Made by a program: the position numbers and the translations under genes
In this document: in pieces, positions 9,903 to 18,083 of the stretch
How the letters are laid out: every line of letters starts with the position of its first letter
How positions within the stretch are numbered: position 1 is the first letter of the stretch
Notes under the pieces: model-generated
Told to the model about the DNA's origin: nothing
The model's database searches: none
Seen by the model: the letters and a program-made list of their open reading frames with translations, nothing else
IMG/VR virus record: IMGVR_UViG_3300021963_000686
Coordinates: 1 to 22,979 of that record
Direction: 5' to 3' (one strand)
DNA: 22,979 nucleotides
From: a virus

Positions 9903-11009
9903 TTAGAATGCGAGTTTCTTGAAGTGTCTGTTAACCACAAGATCCATTGCCTTGCGGACAAAGTACTTGATCATGGGCTTGTCGGAAATGAAGTGGGCAA
10001 ATTCCTCGCCATGCTCTGCATACAGTTTAAACAGCCATTCCGGAGCCTCCGTAAGGAGCCAAGAGCGGAAGATAGTCCACTTGCCGTCTTCTGTGCCATA
10101 AACCTCTCTAGCGACCCAGCAAAGCAACGCTAGTGCCATAAGGCCACCACCAACAGCAGAACCGATACCAGCAGCTGCGCCGGCAGATTTCTGAGCGGAA
10201 GCAGATTTATCGGCGTTCTCTTGCTGAATTCTGTTGGCTCTGATGTTGGCAAGGTACTGGGATTCAGGCTGCAAGAACTGCGGACCCATCTGCTGGAAGC
10301 TACCTTGGGTGGCTTGCAGAAGTCCAGGCATGGAATACACGGAAGATTGCTGCATGGCAGGATTTAGGTAGGCTTGACCACCATAAGCCTGTTGGCCTTG
10401 AGCCATTGCATAGACTTGACCGGCGGCTTGTCTTCTCTGGTTCAGCCTGTTTTGACCCATGTTATAGGTGTTTAAGATCTCCATATCCATGCCTTGACGG
10501 CTGAAGTTGATACCTCTGGCCTGCGCTGCAGCTCTAGCAGCCTGTTGGGCCTGCGTTGTTTCCTGTGCGTTAAGCGAAGACCCTAAGGCGAGATCAGACA
10601 GAGCTTGATTGCCGTATGTATTGTAGATGCCAGCACCAATAGTACCAAGGCTATTGATGGCTTGATTGGTGGCAGATTGGCCCATCTGACCATACATGCC
10701 AAGAAGTTGACCGCCGTACTGACCTTGAGAAGCCAAGGTTTGGCCCTGCAGATCGCCATATATGCCCATCAGGTTGTTGGCCTGAGAACCATACAACTGT
10801 CTCTGATACTGCTGGAGGCCGGGAAGCATCTGTGCTTCCGCAGAAATGGCCTCTGGTATTATTCGTCTCTGAGCGTCTAACGCACCCTTTTGCTCGTAAT
10901 AGTACTGATTGGCATCTGCCTGGCCCGGAATGCCCCTATCAATATAGGGACTCAATGGGCGCAAGTTTGCTGTGATGTTGTTAAATCCGTAACCAAGGAC
11001 AGGATCCAT
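9903..11009 (-). CDS. Putative small ejection protein with C-terminal membrane segment, 368 aa
   Basis: ATG at 11009 follows the TAA of the upstream fibre-like gene by 1 base. Residues 60-260 are very rich in Gln, Gly, Ala, Met and Tyr, with QG and YG dipeptides. Residues 277-297 form a Gly/Ala-rich hydrophobic segment with GxxxG-type spacing (GAAAGIGSAVGGGLMALALL). It is followed directly by CWVAREVYG at 297-305 and W..FR.W at 311-317, then a charged amphipathic tail. I recall similar Cys-Trp/Phe-V-A-R-E-x-x-G tails at the ends of phage structural proteins, but their function is unknown to me. Small size, a membrane segment and position ahead of two larger internal proteins parallel T7 gp14, which inserts into the cell envelope during ejection. 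That role is inference. Confidence 0.75.
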   Translation of the reverse strand: MDPVLGYGFNNITANLRPLSPYIDRGIPGQADANQYYYEQKGALDAQRRIIPEAISAEAQMLPGLQQYQRQLYGSQANNLMGIYGDLQGQTLASQGQYGGQLLGMYGQMGQSATNQAINSLGTIGAGIYNTYGNQALSDLALGSSLNAQETTQAQQAARAAAQARGINFSRQGMDMEILNTYNMGQNRLNQRRQAAGQVYAMAQGQQAYGGQAYLNPAMQQSSVYSMPGLLQATQGSFQQMGPQFLQPESQYLANIRANRIQQENADKSASAQKSAGAAAGIGSAVGGGLMALALLCWVAREVYGTEDGKWTIFRSWLLTEAPEWLFKLYAEHGEEFAHFISDKPMIKYFVRKAMDLVVNRHFKKLAF

Positions 11010-11010
11010 A

Positions 11011-12174
11011 TTAAGCAGTTTTAAATTTTTTGATTGTTATTTGATTCCAGTTGCCTGCTACGCCACCTCCTGCGACAGCAGAAGTTGGCTTTGTGCCAAT
11101 AGACCATGAAGCAGCAGTTGATGTAGCTCTTACTACAATTCTGAACGACTCAGGAACAGAAACAGTACCAAACACAGTACCAAGAGGAATCACAAATGAA
11201 CAGTTATAGGAATCGTTTACGGCAGTATTTGCCACATTGCTATAATGGAATCTGGGTGAGTAGTTGAACACTATAGGCGTAATAGTACTTGTACTCATAA
11301 GTCCAAACGCCCCATTTGCATCGTTTGTACATACTGTGGCTTCAGAGTTGACGGAAACCTCCCAGATCTCATCAGCAGGCTTAATTATGCTGCCTAAAGT
11401 GAACACAGTATTGAACGAGTTAATCGCAGTAGCAGTAGCGTAAGGAATGTTAACCTGTACAACTTCTGTCAGAACATAACCGGCAGTACCATTAATCTGG
11501 AAAGATCCTGTGATGTTCGTGTTTCCGTTTAAAGTAGTAGATCCGTCAAATCTAGCAGTACCCTGTGTTCTTGCGTTTCCGACCACTTCAAGGTTTCCGG
11601 ATATGTATTCGTTGCCATCCAAAACGATGTCTTTGGTTCTTATTGCACCTTTTCTGTAATAAGAGCAAGAGCCGGCGTTTACTGTTACTGTGGCAGGAAG
11701 CTTGTATGTGAAGCTATCAGTAGCTGCCGTAAGAACCTGAAACTCACCAGAATAGTTAGTATCGCTTGCTGTTACAACGACTATGGATCCTACGCTAAGG
11801 GCGTGGGCAACAGAGTTTATTGTGACATTCAAACCATCAGCAGAGGAGAATGTCTTGGATGTCTGGTTTGCACCATTGCTTGCGTTTACGATAATGTCCA
11901 GGTTTGCCTTTGGTACAATCAAAGGTGTCGTTACAGAGTCCGTTATGATTGGAATACCTGTAATAAGCACATCGTTGAGAGTTGTTCTTCTGAGGACGGA
12001 TAGTGCGCTATCCCAAATCATCAGCTCGTCAGAGGACACAGGGGTTCTTCCTAGAACTATCTGTTCATGGATAGCACCAGGCTGAAGTTTTGCGTTAGTT
12101 ACATGACCATTGAGATTGTCAGCAGTAACTTGCTGCAAAGGGACATATGGGGTTGTTACTGATAGTTGTGCCAT
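11011..12174 (-). CDS. Tail fibre/receptor-binding-like beta-rich protein, 387 aa
   Basis: ATG at 12174 overlaps the TAA of the hub gene by one base (TAATG). The N-terminal part contains DELMIWDSALSVLRRTTL (about residues 49-66), a pattern seen in phage fibre and tail proteins where a short repeat leads into a shaft. Next comes an Ig-like segment, AHALSVGSIVVVTASDTNYS (about 128-147), then short shaft-like repeats with NG/TG turns (ARFDGSTTLNGNTNITGSF). The C-terminal ~150 residues are Ser/Thr/Val-rich and low in charge, as in beta-sandwich heads. No lyase or depolymerase motif is visible. It is placed between the hub and the ejection proteins, so it is probably an exposed tail appendage. It could instead be a virion decoration protein. 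Confidence 0.7.
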   Translation of the reverse strand: MAQLSVTTPYVPLQQVTADNLNGHVTNAKLQPGAIHEQIVLGRTPVSSDELMIWDSALSVLRRTTLNDVLITGIPIITDSVTTPLIVPKANLDIIVNASNGANQTSKTFSSADGLNVTINSVAHALSVGSIVVVTASDTNYSGEFQVLTAATDSFTYKLPATVTVNAGSCSYYRKGAIRTKDIVLDGNEYISGNLEVVGNARTQGTARFDGSTTLNGNTNITGSFQINGTAGYVLTEVVQVNIPYATATAINSFNTVFTLGSIIKPADEIWEVSVNSEATVCTNDANGAFGLMSTSTITPIVFNYSPRFHYSNVANTAVNDSYNCSFVIPLGTVFGTVSVPESFRIVVRATSTAASWSIGTKPTSAVAGGGVAGNWNQITIKKFKTA

Positions 12175-13817
12175 TATTTTTGATTTCTATTGGTGTATCC
12201 TACGACAAGAGCATTGACTGTGGTAGAATGTATTGAGGGTCTTGAATTGGTTGTTATGAATTGTGCCTGCATGTATTGAGCGCACTTTCTGACAGGTAGT
12301 CTTAACAGGAAGTCTTCATCTGACTTCAGACCATATCTTACCAGCTGTGTCTCAACATCCGGATTGGTAGTTATGCTCTTGGTATATACTATACCACCAC
12401 CTGGGGCATACATAGATGCCGATAGGCTAGAATATCTCTTTTCTCTGTTTGAGTCAAATCCGTAGCCTCTTGTTATCAAATTGCCTTGTATCTGTGCGGA
12501 CTCAAAAGCTTCAGGCATTAGGTATGCACTAGGACTATCTAGAACAAACCAATCTTCATCTGCAGGTGGAAGTATAGGCAAACCTGTAGAAGCACCATAT
12601 TCATCATAATCCTTTTCCTCCAAGAGGAAGATCCCTTTCACTCTGTCTATTGCAAAAAGCCTGCGCTTATTGCCTCTCTTTGATACAAAGAACTGATTTA
12701 TACTGATCGAGGACGGATACACATCAACCGATTCCCAGGCTTTGTTTATGAAATTATAGACTAAAATAGCATTGTTTGTAGAGCTATTATCAAGAGGTAC
12801 GGCAAGGTAATATCTGTTTTCCCAGTATATAGCTACTGACTTTTCAACATAGTTATAATTAATTCTATCTATAACATCGTTTATAGGTGCAGACAAAGGT
12901 TCGGCTAGAGAAAGCAAACGCATGCCCTCTGGCGTGTTGATACCGCCCTGAGAAGCCCCGGAAGGGTTAAGCATATACACTCCGTTGTCAGACAGGAACA
13001 AAATGCCTCCAGCAGCCGGCACGGCGGTATATCTGGCTATGCAACCTTTGTCAGAAGCAAGTGACTTGATGTAAGAATTGTCGTTTGTTGCATTATCATT
13101 GGCTGCATCAGCACCTACGCCAACAGCAACATAGAACACGGAATTCCGCATAAATACCACAAACTCATTCAAAGTCCATGGAGTTATTGAAACAAGATAA
13201 TCGCTACTGCCATCGTTTATGCTAAACATGTCCAGCGAGGACCATGCGCTGTCTGCAAGGTAATGGCTTACCTTAAACGAATTCTGATCAGTTTGTACGA
13301 CATGTCTATTGTTATAATATAATGCCTGCACGCTATTTGGATAGTTTGTATGAGTCGATACACCAGGAACCTGAACAGATCCTGCAACATACGAACCATT
13401 CCACCTCATCGTAGTCTTTAGGTATCCCCTGCATATGTAAACATAACCTATGCCTTGAGCCTGATACACATCGACAACATCAGACGATGTTATGACCTCA
13501 CCAGCAGGATAGCTTATTGTAGCTACGGCAACGCCAGAGTCCTGGTCGTAAACAACAATTCTTGTGCCGTACACAAGTATAGCCTGCTCAGTACCATCGG
13601 CCTTTGTATAGGTACAAGCCCCATACATATCTCCATAAGACTGCAAGGCAGCATCTGTAATGCGCTTGCAGCCTTTTCGCAGGGTTGCTACCCCACGATC
13701 AAACCGGAAGTTCTGAGACTTGGAAACGAAGTTCTTTCCAAGATTCAGGGGGTTGTCCCTAGAGTTCAAGCCGATGAACCCTTGGTCACCATCGACTAGA
13801 AGCTCCCTAGCCGGCAT
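12174..13817 (-). CDS. Tail hub/nozzle-like protein, 547 aa
   Basis: ATG at 13817 overlaps the TAA of the membrane peptide gene (TAATG). The opening GFIGLNSRDNPLNLG followed by SKSQNFRFDRGVATLRKG is characteristic of podovirus tail proteins that assemble below the adaptor. The rest is dominated by short beta strands with aromatic residues in propeller-like order (YYNNRHVVQ, VYICRGYLK, VFMRNSVFYVAVG, VYNFINKAWESVDVYP, KRGNKRRLFAID). P22 gp10 and similar hub or nozzle proteins are of similar size and lie between adaptor and internal protein genes, as here. No catalytic residues stand out. The family call rests on N-terminal pattern and context; the exact name (hub, nozzle, stabilisation protein) cannot be settled from sequence alone. 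Confidence 0.75.
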   Translation of the reverse strand: MPARELLVDGDQGFIGLNSRDNPLNLGKNFVSKSQNFRFDRGVATLRKGCKRITDAALQSYGDMYGACTYTKADGTEQAILVYGTRIVVYDQDSGVAVATISYPAGEVITSSDVVDVYQAQGIGYVYICRGYLKTTMRWNGSYVAGSVQVPGVSTHTNYPNSVQALYYNNRHVVQTDQNSFKVSHYLADSAWSSLDMFSINDGSSDYLVSITPWTLNEFVVFMRNSVFYVAVGVGADAANDNATNDNSYIKSLASDKGCIARYTAVPAAGGILFLSDNGVYMLNPSGASQGGINTPEGMRLLSLAEPLSAPINDVIDRINYNYVEKSVAIYWENRYYLAVPLDNSSTNNAILVYNFINKAWESVDVYPSSISINQFFVSKRGNKRRLFAIDRVKGIFLLEEKDYDEYGASTGLPILPPADEDWFVLDSPSAYLMPEAFESAQIQGNLITRGYGFDSNREKRYSSLSASMYAPGGGIVYTKSITTNPDVETQLVRYGLKSDEDFLLRLPVRKCAQYMQAQFITTNSRPSIHSTTVNALVVGYTNRNQK

Positions 13818-13948
13818 TACTTCTTCAAGCTTTCCTCGATTTCCTTGATCTTAGCGACCTTGGAAGAGTTGGCATTCTTGATGCCAGAGTAAAAGCCGAT
13901 CACAAAAGTAGCGGCAACAATAGTAAGAGAGAGTAGGAATATGAACAT
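13817..13948 (-). CDS. Single-span membrane peptide, 43 aa
   Basis: A short ORF fills the space between two structural genes. ATG at 13948 lies 3 bases after the TAA of the fibre gene, and its TAA overlaps the next ATG by one base (TAATG). Residues 1-20 (MFIFLLSLTIVAATFVIGFY) form one hydrophobic span with almost no leader, and the remaining ~23 residues are a Lys/Glu-rich amphipathic tail (KVAKIKEIEESLKK). This looks like a small inner-membrane protein; in a phage the candidates are a holin-like or envelope-associated factor, but nothing here proves lysis. No endolysin or spanin gene is next to it. The tight junctions on both sides support it as a real gene. Confidence 0.75.
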   Translation of the reverse strand: MFIFLLSLTIVAATFVIGFYSGIKNANSSKVAKIKEIEESLKK

Positions 13949-13951
13949 AAA

Positions 13952-14524
13952 TTAAACTATAGGTACACCGCCATTATCACCATTCCACTTCACAGTAAAG
14001 GAATCTGTGGACAAGCTTGTGTAAGTAGATGTATCGTCAGATCCGGAAAGAGAAAAAGATGTGCCAGACCAAGTTGGAGTAAACTCGTATAAGTTGTTGG
14101 CAAAAAACTTAAAGTAAGAAGCTTTGTTTGCGCTGAAATATGGCGTTTCTGCAAGTATAGATCCAGACCAATTAGATCCATTCCAGGTCATGGAATTAAT
14201 TATAGCAGCAAGAGCTATTGCGTATGTTTGGTTTTGGCTAAGACCACCGCCACCACCACCAGAAACAACAGCCCAAGATTGACTTTGCCGTGCATATTGC
14301 TGCCCATCATTAGGGGCTTCAGGAACATATCCGCTGATGCTAGCCCCTGCAGGAATCGTTACTGTTCCTGTAAAAGTAGGGCTAGCCTTAGGTGCGTAAG
14401 AAGTGCTTACCCATGTTTGGGTAGCAAGCGTACCGCTGTTTATTTCGTTGATCTTGGCTTGAGTTATCTCATTGCCAATCTCGACTACATTTGCCGGAAG
14501 ATTCGGGCTGACTTGGACAGGCAT
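13952..14524 (-). CDS. Short tail fibre/collar-like protein, 190 aa
   Basis: ATG at 14524 begins MPVQVSPNLP. Residues 43-60 (YAPKASPTFTGTVTIPAG) match the repeated unit of many tailed-phage fibres, where 'A.k.sP.ftGt.tiP' turns form a trimeric shaft. Residues 70-95 contain PNDGQQYARQSQSWAVVSGG followed by a run of Gly, a common junction between shaft and head in fibre proteins. The C-terminal ~95 residues are Ser/Thr/Trp/Phe-rich (FTPTWSGTSFSLSG) and probably fold as a beta domain. Only one shaft unit is present, so this is a very short appendage, perhaps a head or collar fibre. A 43-base non-coding stretch lies upstream, and no clear ribosome-binding motif precedes the ATG. Confidence 0.75.
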   Translation of the reverse strand: MPVQVSPNLPANVVEIGNEITQAKINEINSGTLATQTWVSTSYAPKASPTFTGTVTIPAGASISGYVPEAPNDGQQYARQSQSWAVVSGGGGGGLSQNQTYAIALAAIINSMTWNGSNWSGSILAETPYFSANKASYFKFFANNLYEFTPTWSGTSFSLSGSDDTSTYTSLSTDSFTVKWNGDNGGVPIV

Positions 14525-14567
14525 ATGGAAACTTGAGAGTTGTTTTTATTGACTTTTGTGTTTCTCA

Positions 14568-14879
14568 TTAGACCATCGAGTAAGCAAGATGAACAGGGGT
14601 AGAGGTAGCTGAAGCAAACACTCTGATAGGTCCGTTATAGTTGTCTATCGTAAAGAAAGTGGCAGGCTGAATCACAAGACCGGTTGTGTCGGTAGGATTA
14701 AGGATGATCGTAACAGTAGCGGTAGCAGACTGATTCTGAATAATCGTGCTGATGCGCTTTTGGTTAGGACCAACAGCGGCAATCAATGTCTGAGCAGTAC
14801 CACCAGTAAGTGCCGTGACAGTAGTCGTGGCATGAGTGAATTTCCTTAGGAAAGGAGAAGATGTGGAGATTATTGACAT
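14568..14879 (-). CDS. Small beta-sandwich virion protein, 103 aa
   Basis: ATG at 14879 lies 3 bases after the TAA of the adaptor gene. The protein is rich in Thr, Ser, Ile and Val with few charges. It shows the alternating pattern expected for a small beta-sandwich: KRISTIIQNQSATATVTIIL, a Gly/Pro turn (TTGLVIQPATFF), then NGPIRVFASATSTPVHL. Similar small proteins encoded next to fibres in phages often serve as decoration, head-fibre or collar components. I do not recognise the family firmly. Its position between adaptor and short fibre supports a virion role at or near the vertex. There are no enzyme motifs, signal peptide or membrane span. Confidence 0.65.
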   Translation of the reverse strand: MSIISTSSPFLRKFTHATTTVTALTGGTAQTLIAAVGPNQKRISTIIQNQSATATVTIILNPTDTTGLVIQPATFFTIDNYNGPIRVFASATSTPVHLAYSMV

Positions 14880-14882
14880 AAA

Positions 14883-15656
14883 TTAGTAAGGTGTTTGGAA
14901 TCTGAGTTTTGGCATTTGGCCTTGCTGTCTCAACAGCTTATCGACCTCAAGATCCATGGCTATGTTTGCGTCTTGTTCTGCTATTTGAGCTGCTTCAAAC
15001 TGAAGCTCAGATCTCAGATTATCTGCAACAAAAGCCTTTGAAAGGTATGTGGCAAAGACATAGGGTATCTCTACCTTTTGCCAATATGTGGGATTAACAG
15101 TAGGGTTTTGTCCACCCAAGGCAACTGAAGGTGCTATACAGGTGTAAAAGTTACCATTATGAGGCCTGCCAACAACAGGAGTATAAGTGCCTGAATTAGA
15201 TCCTGTGTCAAAATATATTTGAGAACCTGTATAGTAATTAAGCGTGCCATCGTAAAGAGTGCCGGTCAGGTCTGGCTTTTTGATTCTGTAACGAACCCAA
15301 ACATCCGAAAGAGGCTCAACATTGAAGAGCATCTTAGTAGAACCATTGTCTTCATACAGATCGAATGGGATGCTTATGGACTTTGTTGTAACTCTTGGGT
15401 CGTTATTGTAGCAGTCAAACACTTCACCAGCGTCTGCCGGCAACGAAATGTATTGAGCGTTGTTGGCATCGAGAGCAATAGTGTACTTGGTGATCTTGAT
15501 CAGATCAGGCCATTGCTGGGATTCCCATGCGGTGCGCAACCGCTGGTTCACGATATCACGAACCTGGGCAAAAGTCTCATCAGATATGTTGTATCTGTCC
15601 AATCCAGCAAGCTGGAGGGATTCAAATAGTATTGTGCTAAAATCCGATGTTCTCAA
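14883..15656 (-). CDS. Head-to-tail adaptor (gp4-like) with a probable carbohydrate-binding-like insert, 257 aa
   Basis: The best start is TTG at 15656, overlapping the TGA of the preceding gene as TTGA; it begins MRTSDFSTILFESLQLAGL. Helical N-terminal residues 1-60 (with RDIVNQRLRTAWESQQWPDL) and helical C-terminal residues 205-257 are typical of podovirus head-tail adaptors (P22 gp4/T7 gp11 type). Between them a beta-rich part includes residues 141-197 (YYTGSQIYFDTG, NGNFYTCI, NPTYWQKVEIPYV). The order Y.tG..vyf...G.fY.c....P....YW..v resembles small chitin/cellulose-binding-like modules found as insertions in phage proteins. It sits downstream of the capsid gene, where adaptor genes are expected. 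The adaptor call is fairly safe from context and fold pattern; the sugar-binding idea is inference. Confidence 0.75.
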   Translation of the reverse strand: MRTSDFSTILFESLQLAGLDRYNISDETFAQVRDIVNQRLRTAWESQQWPDLIKITKYTIALDANNAQYISLPADAGEVFDCYNNDPRVTTKSISIPFDLYEDNGSTKMLFNVEPLSDVWVRYRIKKPDLTGTLYDGTLNYYTGSQIYFDTGSNSGTYTPVVGRPHNGNFYTCIAPSVALGGQNPTVNPTYWQKVEIPYVFATYLSKAFVADNLRSELQFEAAQIAEQDANIAMDLEVDKLLRQQGQMPKLRFQTPY

Positions 15657-16018
15657 ATCTTTTTGCCAAATTGATCGACAAACTCCTTGGCCCCGCCGAC
15701 CAAGACACGCTTGCCGTAGTTAATGCCGCACTCAGGGTTATCCCTAAGGAATTCCTTCAGAAATTGTTCATCGGCCCAGCATTCATAACCAAGCCGATGC
15801 CCCCAGTAGTGGTAAGACTCTGGGGGAATGCTTGCGACCTTTCTGCCAAGTTTGCCTAAATCCTTGGCTTCAAGGTTGCGGTGAAAAGCACCAAGCTGTT
15901 TGGCTTGATGCCGAGCAGAGGCTTCCTGCATCCTCCACCCGGTCAGAAGCTCCCTTTCCACATCCTTGCGGATATGGCTAGGGATAACTTCTGCCAGGTG
16001 TTGGACCAGTTCGCTCAC
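15653..16018 (-). CDS. Small head-completion-region protein, 121 aa
   Basis: The start is GTG at 16018, directly after the capsid gene's TAA, beginning MSELVQHLAEVIPSHIRKD. The protein is mostly helical and basic, with a Trp/Tyr/His-rich centre (PPESYHYWGHRLGYECWADE) followed by FLKEFLRDNPE and a Gly-rich basic end (YGKRVLVGGAKEF). I recall similar small proteins of unknown function beside capsid genes of other podoviruses, but cannot name a family. Location between major capsid and adaptor suggests a role in capsid maturation or vertex completion. Its TGA overlaps the adaptor's TTG start by four bases, so the two are probably translationally coupled. Confidence 0.7.
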   Translation of the reverse strand: MSELVQHLAEVIPSHIRKDVERELLTGWRMQEASARHQAKQLGAFHRNLEAKDLGKLGRKVASIPPESYHYWGHRLGYECWADEQFLKEFLRDNPECGINYGKRVLVGGAKEFVDQFGKKI

Positions 16019-17074
16019 TTAGGCCGTGAGATCAAGCTTACCGAAAGCGAGGGGATTGTGGACCGCAAGAGCAGCCACAGCCTCGATAAGGCGAGCGGGA
16101 CCAGCACCATAGTCCGGCAGTTCAGTCACCTGAGCGACATTACCACCATACTTGATCTCAACCTTGTCAAAGGGAATAAGGTAACCCTTATACTCGGTCA
16201 TGAGGAAGACGGACGGATGGAGACGGACTCTGCCGAAATCGCCTTCAAACACATCGATGGACGAGATGTAGGAAGCCTGACCCTGTTCACGATTGAGGGT
16301 GCGGACAACCGAGGCAGCAGACGAATTAGCAGCGTTGGTTTCGACCTTGGTCGTGTAAGCGAGGTTCGTGAAGGCTCTCTTGACGGCAGTACCGACAAGG
16401 CCATCGACATCACGGAACTGACCGGTCTGGTTGAACATCGATGTCAGGACATCCTGAACAGCGGTTTCAGTCAGAACGCCAGCAGCGATCGAACCAGAGA
16501 GTCTGGAAGCGTCCGGAAGTCTCCATGTAGTCGGGATGGCGTAGAGCGTGTCATGACCATCACCAGAAACGGAGGCCTGGTTGGAAGCACCAGAGTGGGT
16601 CAGCCACTTGTCGAGACCTCTGGTGAGGTAGGGGACGGAAGCGGTTTCATCCTGAACGCCGGAGTTGCCGCAGAAGGTCTTTTCCATGTCACGCTTGAGC
16701 ATCGTGATGCCCTTAGCGACATTGTTGGCAAGTTCGTCACGAACACCGGCAACATTGGCGATATCGAGCGTGAGCTTCGACACACGGACGGATCTACGGA
16801 AGATCTGAATGTTGTTCGACAGCTCGGCACGATACTGATTAGCACCATCCTTGACATAGTTGTCATAGGTGGACACATCAGTACCATCGATAGTACCTGT
16901 GGTGACCGGGGTCGGGAGCGAATCGACTTGCCAGCGGAAGTGAGTGTTGCCAGGCTTGGAACCCTTCTTCGCCATAGAGGTGAAGGGTGTTTCCTTGGCA
17001 TCAACGAGGGAGATGAGGTCAGCAAGGTCTTCGCGCTTACCGCTGACGATGCTTCTTTCTGTGAGGAGGGCCAT
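16019..17074 (-). CDS. Major capsid protein, SU10-like (DUF5309) family, 351 aa
   Basis: ATG at 17074 begins MALLTERSIVSGKREDLADL. The segment SLVDAKETPFTSMAKKG (22-38) followed by NTHFRWQVDSLPTP (43-56) is the characteristic opening of the SU10/phiEco32-type capsid family: 'DLsd.i....p.eTPF.s.......nt.f.W..D.L'. The length and the acidic/Gly composition fit an HK97-fold coat protein. A following region RAELSNNIQIFRRSVRVSKLTLDIA (given here in two pieces: RAELSNNIQI and FRRSVRVSKL) fits the same family. It lies directly after a scaffold gene, as in P22-like operons. A weak AGAGA motif sits about 10 bases before the ATG. The gene shows more C/G in third positions than several neighbours, consistent with high expression. 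Confidence 0.88.
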   Translation of the reverse strand: MALLTERSIVSGKREDLADLISLVDAKETPFTSMAKKGSKPGNTHFRWQVDSLPTPVTTGTIDGTDVSTYDNYVKDGANQYRAELSNNIQIFRRSVRVSKLTLDIANVAGVRDELANNVAKGITMLKRDMEKTFCGNSGVQDETASVPYLTRGLDKWLTHSGASNQASVSGDGHDTLYAIPTTWRLPDASRLSGSIAAGVLTETAVQDVLTSMFNQTGQFRDVDGLVGTAVKRAFTNLAYTTKVETNAANSSAASVVRTLNREQGQASYISSIDVFEGDFGRVRLHPSVFLMTEYKGYLIPFDKVEIKYGGNVAQVTELPDYGAGPARLIEAVAALAVHNPLAFGKLDLTA

Positions 17075-17099
17075 AGTAGTGTGTCTCTTTTTTTATAGG

Positions 17100-18083
17100 T
17101 TAGAGGATTGATTTGAGATAATCAGCAAGATCCTCGGATTTAGTGGTCTGCAAAAACCGCTGCTTGGATTCCTTCGCATTTAAATCTCGTTGCGAAAGAT
17201 TAGCCGGAGCAGATGTTGACTTAGGAACTACAGGAGCTTTTACGACCTTTCCAGCTGTGTTGCCTTTGATCTTGGCCTCACGCTGGGTAAATCCTGCGAT
17301 GTAATCACCAACTACGACCTTATAATCAGGGAATTTGGTAATCTCAGGGAACGCTTTGATGAAGTTGTCAGCAATATGTCGTTCTCTGGCTTCCTTTTTC
17401 TTCCACCAAGAGTACTCACTCTCGGCGTAGGTGTCCATCTTGACCTTTTCTGTGATGAAAGCTGCCTGTTGTGGCAAGTGTTCATCCAAGGCCTTGAGGG
17501 CATTCAGCTTGATTTCCCGGACCTGACTTGCGGAATATTCGGTTTCAGAACCATCCTGATTGGTGACAACGCACCCATCGGAGTTTTCTTCAGCCCAGTA
17601 TCTGACCTTTCTGGCCTTTTCCATTTCATTCCTGATCTTGTCAGGAGAATCGAGATGGGCATAAGGGTTGTCTTTTCTGACGATTGGCAACGGCTGTTCA
17701 GCCGGCTTGTTCTTCAGATCTTCCAACTCGGACTTAAGACGCTCAATTTCGGCTTCGGCCTGTTTTCGCTTGGCTGTCAGCTTGTCAATGCGCTTCTTAA
17801 CTCCCCTTGGTAGGTCTTCCGCTTGGTCTTCGTTTTGTTCTTCAGTCTGTGAAGGAACTTCTTCGCCATCTTCTGCCACAGGCTCCGATCCCTCGGAGTC
17901 GCTAGCTTCTTCATGGGCTTCCGCTTCATTATTATCATCCTCAGCGGTGGATGTATCTTGCGTGTCGCCTGCAAGATCCCCTCTAAGCATTTCTGCCAGA
18001 GACTCTGTTGTGAGAGGCGCGACTGCCTCATTCGTGGGGCTATTAGAGTCGATACCACTATTCGACTGTTCTTCTTGATTCAT
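17100..18083 (-). CDS. Scaffolding protein, 327 aa
   Basis: ATG at 18083 overlaps the TGA of the small upstream frame as ATGA. Residues 1-90 are strongly acidic (long stretches of Glu/Asp/Ser, for example EDDNNEAEAHEEASDSEGSE). A basic coiled coil follows (GVKKRIDKLTAKRKQAEAEI, then RLKSELEDLKNK), then a segment with PYAHLDSPDKIRNEMEKARK and a C-terminal helical region ending DLADYLKSIL. An acidic start, central coiled coil and position immediately before the capsid gene are the standard marks of phage scaffolds, which fill the procapsid and leave before or during packaging. A protease domain is not visible. Confidence comes from composition and gene order rather than from a sequence-level family match. 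Confidence 0.82.
   Translation of the reverse strand: MNQEEQSNSGIDSNSPTNEAVAPLTTESLAEMLRGDLAGDTQDTSTAEDDNNEAEAHEEASDSEGSEPVAEDGEEVPSQTEEQNEDQAEDLPRGVKKRIDKLTAKRKQAEAEIERLKSELEDLKNKPAEQPLPIVRKDNPYAHLDSPDKIRNEMEKARKVRYWAEENSDGCVVTNQDGSETEYSASQVREIKLNALKALDEHLPQQAAFITEKVKMDTYAESEYSWWKKKEARERHIADNFIKAFPEITKFPDYKVVVGDYIAGFTQREAKIKGNTAGKVVKAPVVPKSTSAPANLSQRDLNAKESKQRFLQTTKSEDLADYLKSIL

Noticed and set aside
9902-9961. N-terminal extension of the 694-residue protein to TTG 9961
   Set aside because: It would overlap the end of the upstream gene by 59 bases and uses a poor start. ATG 9901 directly after the upstream TAA fits the local pattern.
14525-14567. Possible terminator in the 43-base gap before the short fibre gene
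   Set aside because: GAGA/TCTC ends could pair, but the loop is long and there is no U-tract after a stable stem.
15881-17098. 405-codon open frame on the plus strand
   Set aside because: It is antisense to the major capsid gene, whose protein matches a known capsid family. The plus-strand product has no recognisable pattern and is a side effect of codon bias.
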